From Chamaecyparis obtusa (lineage: Eukaryota; Streptophyta; Pinopsida; Cupressales; Cupressaceae), in assembly GCA_027943335.1 (NCBI GenBank), contig BSBK01003567.1:124001-188000 (forward strand): a stretch of DNA of 64,000 nucleotides. The letters are read 5' to 3'. A program made the position numbers and the translations under genes. Below, piece after piece: positions 55,936 through 64,000 of this stretch (the stretch's first letter is position 1; each line of letters begins with the position of its first letter). The notes under the pieces were generated by a model, which worked only from the letters and a program-made list of their open reading frames with translations, had not been told where the DNA came from and made no database searches.

Positions 55936-56610
55936 GGTTATGATTATTAGATCTAAAGCTATGATTCTGATTTTTAGAAACAAAAGCATGTTCATTAGAT
56001 TTAAGAGTACCAAATTGAATCAACTTAGCTTCCTCTTGATGCAACAAATTTTGAAAAATAATGTAAGTTAATTGAGTTGTTGAACTAGGAATAGCTAATT
56101 GAGAATTAACATTAGTAATGAATTGTTGAAACTGCCTAGGAAGACATTTCTTTAAAGTAATGTGAATTAATCTAATATCATCAATAGTAACCCCTAAACC
56201 ATTTAATTAACTTTTAAAATAATCAAACTTGAGTAAGAAATCATCCATCATCTTAAAATTCATATACCTAAGATCCTCTAATTGATCTTGGAATTGAATC
56301 TTTCTAGATTAATTCAGACTATCATAAGTATTTTTCAAAATGTCCCACGTTGCATAGGTTGTAGTGTAGTTTGCAATGAGAACATATAAATCCAGGCTAA
56401 GGGAGATGATAATGAGGCCAAGTGACTCCTCATTTTTTTGCATTCCAAGCATCAATATCAGCTTGAGCTACAAAGGTGGTTGGAGTAGGAGTCACACCAG
56501 TGACAATATCTAACATGTGTTTAAAGAAATATAAATGAAATATGTGTTTTCCACGCATGATAATTTGTACTAGTTAACTTAATTTCAGGAATAAGTTTAG
56601 ACGTGATGAA
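55505..56610 (-). pseudogene. C1 gag, Cys knuckle and protease
   Basis: About 56600-56050 in several frames gives the copia Gag: IKLTSTNYHAWK, a VTPTPTTFVAQ segment, YTTTYATWDILKNTYDS, LRYMNFKMMDDFLLKFDYF, and LKKCLPRQFQQFI. 56047-55505 is open: an Asn-rich tract, with (AAT)n coding for runs of Asn, then CTYCGKDGHVIKNYF (last Cys replaced) and WIVDSGASQHVTS, the protease active site. The Asn runs lie between the capsid and the knuckle. Gag packages the RNA and the protease matures the particle. The gene is interrupted but readable. Confidence 0.88.
55808..55948. repeat. (ATT/GTT)n microsatellite in C1 gag
   Basis: Trinucleotide repeats, coding for Asn with some His on the minus strand. They explain the long hydrophobic plus-strand frame (55637-56071), which is not a gene. 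Confidence 0.9.
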
Positions 56611-58290
56611 ATAAATAATGAAGAAATTAAAGTATTAAAATGATTAATTGCACAAAAGGAGGTCTGAGACAGTAATAATAAAGGCCTAATGAATGTAAAA
56701 ATGCAATTTAACATAATGTTAATAAAGCTATGAATAACTTAAATACAATATTAAATATTTGTTTAAAACAAGTAAAGATGATTAAATGTTATCTAAGTTT
56801 TGAATGTAAACATAAGGAAATGATGAAACAGTTAATAATTTGAGAAATCAAATGTTATAACACAAATTTATATGACAGAGAAAGAAAAAAAAATTAGACA
56901 TTTGAAAGGTGAATTTGAATTATTAATATAAATTGAAACTGATTTACAATAAAATAAAAAGATTAAATGTTTTAAATGATGAAATCAATTTAAATGAACA
57001 AATGTTTTGTTGTATTTAAACTAACAAAGTAATATTTGAACGAGATTTATGACAATAAACAATGCTAAAATGTAAATGCGGAGATGTATAGACTAACAAA
57101 AAAATAGATTTTAGAAAATTATTTGAAGAAGATTAAATAATGAAATATGTAGATTAAACTAATAATAAATAAATCAAACAACTTATTAAACTGAGTTCAA
57201 ACTAGAAAAAAGAGGATAATGCAGTCAACAATGCTACAAAAGTCATTTCAAAATGATTGAAGAACATAATGATAAATGCAAAAGATTGTGTTGCACAACA
57301 ACGATGAAATGTAGAAGAAACGTCAAGATGGAGGATAGAGATCACACAGGGGAAGAAAATGTAGCAAGGAGCAAAGTTATTAAATTAAAAACTGACAAAC
57401 TAATTTAAAACAAAGGAGAGGAAGTCTCATGCAAGGGAGTAAGAGACATGGTAGAAATGAAATAAAAAGAAGAAAGGTGTGTAGCACACAAGGAGGAAGC
57501 AAGGGTAAGGTAAAATGCTGGAGAGAGCACACAAAGGTAAGTAGTGAGATAAGTCTGCTCTGCTACGTAAGAAAGATCAAAGAGGAATAGCTAGCAGCAA
57601 AGAATGAAGGGAGAAGGCAGATGAAAGCCAGTAAACAAAGAAAAAAATATTTTAATATACTTTAAACCTGTAAAAGATGAAATTAATATTAAAATTCCAC
57701 CTACACAAGGAGATAGAATCAAGGATAGATTCAGATTAAAGACTAAAATAACATGTAGAAAAATCTTATTGAAGACTGATTAAAATGTTCACTGATTATC
57801 ATCAAGCAGGAAAATGGTTAGAACCAAAACATAGATTAGAATAACAAAAATAAAATATAGGGATATTCCTGCAACATAAATGAAATAGCATGCATGCACA
57901 AAGCTTAGAAAATTGAATATGAATATATTTGAATCATTTAGTAAAGATTAGTTTTTAAATAAAATTGAAAGAAAATGCCCTAAAAACACTGTTAGAGAAA
58001 TCAAATAAGAATCCTTGTGGTTTCCCTACTGAGGCTATCAAGCAAGTTAGCAAAATAGAAATGGGTTTGGAAGTAAACTAGCCAAACCCAAAAAAAATTC
58101 AAAAAACAACTCTCTAGCAGCAAGCTGACCAAAGAGGTTTAGAGAAATTTTTTTAAAAACTACAATAAAATTTGCAACACAAAGAAGTTAGAAATATGAA
58201 GCTAAGATACGCTCTCAAGAAAAGGTCTCCAAGAGGTGTGCTCCCAAGAATGGTAACCTTCAATCAACACTCAAAATAATGATTAGCAAC
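56611..58290 (-). other. C1 leader, AT-rich, no gene seen
   Basis: About 1.7 kb between the primer site and gag. AT- and A-rich on the plus strand with no coding similarity. This is long for a copia leader, so an undetected old insertion is possible. Confidence 0.45.
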
Positions 58291-58294
58291 CTAT

Positions 58295-58306
58295 GCTCTG
58301 ATACCA
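58295..58306 (-). other. C1 primer-binding site (tRNA-iMet)
   Basis: TGGTATCAGAGC on the minus strand, directly adjacent to the 5' LTR, with no spacer. Confidence 0.93.
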
Positions 58307-58849
58307 TGTAAAGAACAATAAGAAGAGAAAGGAGATGAAATAAAATGCAAGTGAGAGAGACTGAAGAATGGATTACCGTGAGATAACCAAAAGATAGGAG
58401 CAAGCACCCAAAGAAAAAGAATGGAGACAACAAGATTTTTGAAAGGGGAAAAGAAAAGAAAAACCCCTTGTGATATTATGAATATGGAAAAGTCAGAGAG
58501 AGAGAGAGAGAGAGGGGGGAGGGGTCATTTACAATAACTTCAAAAGTTGAAATAAGAGAGGAAAGCATCTCTTTTATAGAGATGAGAAGAGGAGTTACTA
58601 AGTAACTCACCAATCTATCAATGTCATAATCCATAATAGGTGTGTATAAAGTGTCAAGATTCTCATAAGAAGGATTATCTAATTTCCTTATAAAAGAAAA
58701 TAAAAGAAATGACATGTCCTCCCACTTGGACTAGAGGAAATAAGTAGGGATTCCATAGGAATCGCCTAAATTAAAATAAAATGATGATACCTTGGTTTAT
58801 CCTCAAATAAATAAATAATACAACCAAGGAAAGATTAATAATTCTAACA
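58307..58849 (-). repeat. C1 5' LTR (right copy)
   Basis: 543 bp, repeats 7997-8536. It has a (GA)n tract at about 58495-58514 and the minus-strand TATA box at 58571-58578. Followed by TAGAT. Confidence 0.92.
58571..58578 (-). promoter_or_regulatory. C1 LTR TATA box
   Basis: TATAAAAG on the minus strand in the 5' LTR, also kept in the left LTR. Confidence 0.5.
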
Positions 58850-59336
58850 TAGATATCTCATCATATTACAATGTTCGAAAAGGATAAAAGAAGAAAGGGG
58901 GAATGAAGAAGAATGAGAGAATTGAGAAAATAATCCTCAAGAGACACCACTGACATGTGTGGATGTGACTTGTGTGGTCCAAGTGTCTTGAATAATTTGT
59001 TCCATAAATGTAGTGATGGTTCCATGTCTCCACATCTCCTTGTGCATTCAGTCACAAATAGTGGAGCGACACCTTGGGAATTGGAATAGTATATATCATC
59101 CTTTGCTTTCTATCTATCACTTTCAATTGTACCACATTTACTCAGCTTCTGACAATATTTTTACAACCAATCTAGGATGGAGGTCGGTCGGCTTTGGAGA
59201 AATCATCAACATGAACCACCGTAAAGAATGAAAAAGTGTGAAGCTTGGAATTCTAGACTTTGGGAGATTTCACTCAAAGAACGATGAATGAAATAATATA
59301 TGTTTGCAAGAGAAGAATTTTTGGAACCCAAAGAAT
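58850..59336. other. Unassigned sequence between C1 and H4
   Basis: No coding similarity on either strand. It may be the 3' untranslated part of H4 on the minus strand. The frames at 58861-59055 and 59013-59231 overlap on opposite strands and lack any domain. Confidence 0.4.
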
Positions 59337-62300
59337 TTACTGCACCTTATAGTTTTGGAAGGCCTCTAGTATCTCAGTCACACATTCCTCATCTACCTCT
59401 TTTAGGTATTCCATGTGGATTATGGCTTCTTTGAGATGGTCTACAACATCTTCAATTTTTTCCTTTAACTTGGAAGCTTCCTTGGTGGCATCATAAGCCT
59501 TAAGCACTAGTTGGGAGAGCCTTCCCAAAACTAAAATGTCAAAATCTCTTGAGGACCAGAATTATGCATCATTTTGCTTGTTGAACTTAATCAATAGAGA
59601 ATCAATGGGGGCTCCAACACCTGGGAACATTATATTTATCGATGTTTCCTCCCAAATGAATGCAAGAAATTATTCCATCGGACCCTAGCTTTATGATCTT
59701 CGAAGACCTTAACCAATTGTTTGCTTGTCTTGATTTTGAATGCAAGTCTGGTGTACTAGGTCTTCAAGAACTAGCAAGGTTTGTTCCCTAAAATGCTTAT
59801 TTCAACCAAGTTTTCTTCTCCTAGATTCAAAAATTCACCAAGGCACTCTTTCTAATCCTCATACCTTTCTACCTAGGTCTTCCATGCAAAAATAATCATG
59901 TCAATTTTACCTATTACTCCATGGGAATTATACAATTCTGGGAGGGATTTAGACAAAAAGTTCCTAACCACCTCCATCTATTCCTCTACCCATCCATCCA
60001 CCATCAGTGCTTTATTTTTCATGACCTACAACACTTCTATGTTTCCCTACATAAGTGGCATCCTAGAGGTGTGTTGGCATAATGGTCAGTGCTCCCCTCA
60101 AGATTCGTGACATGGATTAACCACCTCATGTGTCTTCTATAAGTCTAGTGGTTGTGTCGGGCATTAACAAGTCAATCTTTTGGTGCAACAACAACTACTA
60201 CTTGTAACAAGTGGTATCAAAGCTTGGTCACAAGTTTGATTCCCCTTAGGTAACGTTGAGGGGGAGATTGTTGGCATAATGGTCAACACTCCCCTCAGGA
60301 TTCATGACATGGATTAACCACCTCATGTGTCTTCTATAAGTCTAGTGGTTATATCAAGCATTAACAAGTTGATCTTTTGGTGCAATGACAACTACCACTT
60401 GTAACAAGGTGGAGGTCTCCAGTATTGTAAAAGAGAGGGGGGATGCTAAATCCATTAAGAGCTTTGGAGATTTGATTTGAATGCCTAAAGCTCTCTCTTC
60501 TTCTGGCATTCTTTCTTGTACCTCTTGTAGATGATCCATCTTGTATCATCAAGTAGGTCCAATTCTCCTCTTTAGTTTCACCGACATAGGGGAATCTTTG
60601 TTACTATGTAGTCTTCTACTGCTACTTTTAATTCTTCCATGTATTTTGGTGGGGCCACCACTATCACAACCATGTTCCCATATTGACCCCTTCAAGTTGT
60701 GTGAAGGGTGTGGGCCTTCTTCGGCCTTTTGGGCACCTATTATTTTTCTAACATGTCTGCTAGTGGGAGAGGAGTGGATCCATCCATAGTTCTCTTTCTC
60801 CTCTAGGACTTAACTAGCCATTGAGGTAGGCCCTAGACTTTACCTATTATTATTTCCAGACTAGTGATGTTTTCTATGAGAATTTTGTTTGGTCCTCCTA
60901 TGGCCACATCTTCAGCATTATTGTCGGGATTATTTTCTTCTACCCCTTCATAATCTTCAGGGGTATTTTTTGTAAGTGGAGTGGATGGAGGGATTTGTTC
61001 AATGTGAACTTCCTCTTCCTATAATTCCAGAAGGACCTCTATCTCACATGTATGAATATTAAGTGCACCTTGAATGTCTTCTTGAGATGGAGGGGTAGTC
61101 ATTGAGGGTACAATTGTTCCCAAAGGTTTGATTTCCTCATAAGATAATGGTTGTTCCTCCTTCCTTATGTTTTCTTTTTCCTCTTCTACTTTCTTTCTTT
61201 CTTCCTCTACCATCCTCATGGTTTCCTCCTATTTTAGTCTCTCAATGGCTTCTTTGGCCTGGAGGTGAGCATCCTCAACAATTATTTTTTCTCCTTCCTC
61301 TTTCTATTTGAGCTCTTATATCTATTCTTTAGCACACCTGTGTGCTTCTTCAATCTCCTCAACCTCCCAGAGGATATCTATATCTAATTTTGGGGTCACC
61401 TCCTTGGTCATTCTCTTATGTTAAGATGCATGGTGCAAGCTTCTCTATTCTTCAACGTGGAAGAAATCATTGACATTGGTCTATGATATCTATGAAAGAT
61501 CTTCTAGAGCATTATCTATTTCAGGGGTGGAAGGGATTTCATCGACCTTAGCCTCTTTTTCAAGTTCCAGGCTGAGGTCTGGAGAGGGCTTGTGAACCTT
61601 TTATTTCTTCTTCATTTTGAGGGGCTCTCTAGAAATGATCATTTCTACTTCATCCTCTCCCTCCATAATCTATATACTAAATGGGGTAGCCATTGAGATT
61701 TTTGGGGCATTCAAAGCTTGGGAGCTTACAGGGATGACTCCAAGGCCAAAAGTCACATCAGCTTTTGCGACGTCCTACAATTTTTGGGACCTCTCCAATT
61801 GCTCATCTAATTTCCTCATTAAAGGATTGGGTACTGGGCCAGACATTTGGGATGAATCGCCAACCTTGTACTTACCATGGGCTTTAGCTTGCCCCTCTAT
61901 CTGGGGTTCAGAGATAGTTTCCCCCTTTGGATACGTGTCTAGGAAAATGCTTCTTGAACAAGTCCCATAAAGCTAAGTGTGACTTTGCTCAATTATCCTT
62001 CTGGTCATAGCCTCGATGCTCAAAATCTCCAAAGTGTCCCAATCTACTAGAGGGAGACTTGACTTATAAAATCCTACTCTTTAAACTCAGGGTCTTAAAG
62101 GGACCCATTGTCTAAAAATTTAGAGAGAATGACCAGAGATCAAGATGCTCCATCATACCCTTTGACATCCTCACATATTTCCTATTCTAGACCTCAAAAT
62201 AATCCTAGAAACTTCCCCAAAAATCTTCTATGTGTGGCTCATGGGGTTGAGACCCTTGGAGTATTTCTTTCTCAAGGTGGCCACGTGGATCATAGTTGTG

Positions 62301-63604
62301 GTGCTTGAGTGAAAATTTACCAAGTCAAAATTGTTTAGCTCATTTTATGCTTCCTTGGTGGTAGTGAGGGAGTAGGTGTACTTTCCACATGTGATGGGGA
62401 AGGAAATTGAGGCCATCTTGTTCATTGTCAATGGGGCATGCACCTCAAGAATTTTTTGGCAAATTTCTAACAAAACCATTTGATCTCTATAGTGCTTTGG
62501 CAACAAAAATGGGTTTCCTGCAAACTCGGTGACCCGAATGTAGGTGAACTATGAAAATTGGATGAAATAACATCCTCATAGGATGATCATGGACATTTCC
62601 TCTAGAGATAGCCTAAAACCTACATCTCTAGTCAATGCCTTTATTCCATTATATACAAAGGCATCATTCACCCTGCAAAAGTTTTGGAAATACTCATTCC
62701 ATCAGATCTGGGGAAAATGATCCCATGGGGGAGACTGTCTCACTTGCATTTTGAGGACACCAACTATGTCTAGTCTCTAGATTCCTCCATGATGTCTAGC
62801 TAGTAACCACAAGATAAAAGAAATCATGTAAAACTTGTTATCTCCTTCCACCCTCATCATTAGTGCATCTAGGTGGTTGGAGATAATAGCAGCCCAATGA
62901 AAGTGTTTCTTCTTGTTGGTCATGCAATATAGGAAATAGTACATCCATGAATAGAAATCTTGAGCATGAGGCTCACCAAAATTTTTATAAAAATATATGA
63001 TTCTCACGTGGATTGATTCTTTGAAATCAATGTGGGGAATATCCATCTTCATTTTCTTGAAGTCCTAGTGGGAGCTTTGCAACCATTATGTGTTTAATTC
63101 ACATTGGGCCACCTCTTGTGCCAAAGAAGAATCCCTAGTCATGATGACTATGTCTTTAAAGAAAGGGATCCTCTAGATTGTAGTGATGGTATCTTGATCC
63201 AAGGAGGAAATGAACACCCCACTAGATATCATGGTAGAACTAATGGTCATATTTTAGCTCTTAACCATGAGAAATATTAACTCTAGAGACTACATGGATT
63301 ACAGGAAGCACGCATCTTGCATGGTCCTAGAAGTGGATATATTAACTGATAATGGGTCATTTTCTCTTTTCAACTGGTATATCATCTATTGTAAATCTTT
63401 CAATTCGACCCAGGTGTCAAAATCTATATCTGATATTTCTCAAACCATGGTTTCAATCTAGGACTCATGAATTGCCCCATATTTCTTATACTTCATTGCT
63501 AACAAAAAAAATTCCAAAGCCTTTTCTGCCTTTGATTTCTTATTCAAGTCAATGGATGAGCTCGGGAGCTCTGGACTTTCGGGAGGGAATCTTGTTGCTA
63601 CCAT
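59337..63604 (-). pseudogene. H4: long degenerate coding region of unknown function
   Basis: Minus-strand reading with many stops, from ATG at 63604 to the stop at 59337, interrupted by the TRIM. N-terminus: FPPESPELPSSSIDLNKKSK and a LEFFLLAMKYKKYG segment. A preserved 91-codon frame (63052-62777) has IPHIDFKESIHVRIIYFYKN, FYSWMYYFLYCM, HFHWAAIISNHLDALM and FILWLLARHH. The middle and C-terminal parts are Glu/Lys-rich (MRMVEEERKKVEEEKENIRK at 61219-61150) with Pro/Thr/Ser linkers, and the end is a heptad-like helix (KLKEKIEDVVDHLKEAI). No known family is recognised. The layout recalls N3 and N2, and it may be the coding region of another non-autonomous element whose LTRs lie outside the window. 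Confidence 0.5.
60072..60406 (+). mobile_element. Complete TRIM element, 335 bp
   Basis: Two 138-bp terminal repeats (60072-60209 and 60269-60406), starting TGTTGGCATAATGG and ending CTTGTAACA, surround a 59-bp internal part. It contains only a primer site TGGTATCAAAGC (60212-60223, one mismatch to the tRNA-iMet type) and a GAGGGGGAGAT purine tract (60258-60268). Perfect AGGTG duplicates flank it (60067-60071 and 60407-60411). The repeats differ at 14 of 138 positions, all transitions. Such elements encode nothing and are mobilised by others. It sits in H4. Confidence 0.95.
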
Positions 63605-64000
63605 GTTTTCAACTTGTTACCTGCAAGACTGGACAACCATCAAAATGATATAAAATGTTTGATACAAGTCCAGGCTATGGAGTACAAGAACCGCTTATTA
63701 AAAGATATGTGCACTAAGGAATACCCAGACATCCAGGTAATCTTGTCCAAAAATGATGAAAAGTAGAATCACTAGTTTATGTGACAGTTTACTTTAATGA
63801 AAAGTCATTTCTAATTTGGATACATGTACACCCATTCATCCAAAAATTATGGTATTTAATTAACATTTGACATGACACAAGTGGAATTAATGGCCAACAA
63901 GGATAGATTTGAATGTTGATTCATGGAAAACCAATGTTGCCTTTAAGGCAAGCACGATAGGGGTGGAATACAATATTGAAAACTCACTACCTTGGCTTTA
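63605..64000. other. Unassigned right edge
   Basis: No coding or repeat signal that I can support. It may hold the leader of H4 on the minus strand. Confidence 0.4.

Larger units (their letters stand above)
7997..58849 (-). mobile_element. C1: Ty1/copia element holding the whole nest
   Basis: LTRs of about 540 bp lie at 7997-8536 and 58307-58849, both starting TGTAAAGAA and ending AATTCTAACA. The minus-strand gene order from the right LTR is gag (about 56600-55505), protease and pre-integrase (55700-54905), integrase (split), reverse transcriptase and RNase H (10163-8606), as in copia elements. A tRNA-iMet primer site touches the right LTR and a purine tract touches the left LTR. Flanks are GAGAT and TAGAT (4 of 5 matching). 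About 44 kb of later insertions (L and everything inside it) sit in the integrase gene. Without them the element is about 6.9 kb, a normal size. LTR divergence is about 8% over a hand-aligned part. Confidence 0.9.

Noticed and set aside
55637..56071. 144-codon plus-strand Ile/Val/Met-rich frame
   Set aside because: It is the antisense of the Asn-coding microsatellite in C1 gag.

Overview
The window looks like intergenic chromatin from a seed plant with a large, AT-rich, transposon-packed genome. A gymnosperm is plausible, because the LTR pairs have diverged by about 5-12% in hand counts and old nests are preserved, but the sequence does not prove this. I see no intact cellular gene, no rRNA or tRNA gene and no CRISPR array. 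Nearly everything can be read as stacked retroelements, mostly degenerate and mostly on the minus strand.

Names used here: C1 and C2 are Ty1/copia elements, L is a LINE, G1 is a Ty3/gypsy element of the Tat type, N1, N2 and N3 are LTR elements without a visible pol, TRIM is a miniature LTR element, and H4 is a degenerate open frame.

Layout of the nest. Level 1 is C1 (7997-58849, minus). Level 2 is L (10894-54838, minus), which sits inside the C1 integrase and duplicated about 13 bp of target. Level 3 is G1 (11782-51371, minus), inside the 3' part of L. Level 4 has three insertions in G1: N3 (15714-22167) in an antisense plant-mobile-domain (PMD) frame, C2 (24259-32164, minus, target duplication ATGGG) in the 3' region, and N2 (34257-42819, plus, target duplication GTATC) in the second RNase H. 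Level 5 is a probable solo LTR (37949-39164) in N2. Several junctions are confirmed because the interrupted reading frame resumes in register once the insertion is removed.

Outside the nest, N1 (1091-7705, target duplication GGTAC) carries one 351-codon frame with predicted membrane segments and a G-patch, and contains a solo LTR related to the G1 LTRs. To the right of C1 lies H4 (59337-63604), which is interrupted by a complete 335-bp TRIM (60072-60406, target duplication AGGTG).

Relations. C1, C2, G1 and L carried replication genes (gag, protease, integrase, reverse transcriptase, RNase H). C2 is the best preserved. N1, N2 and N3 keep LTR hallmarks but have no recognisable reverse transcriptase or integrase, so they presumably depended on other elements. 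N2, N3 and H4 each hold a long unknown coding region of similar layout: an N-terminal globular part, a charged or low-complexity middle, and a helical C-terminus. This recurring cargo is the least explained signal in the window.
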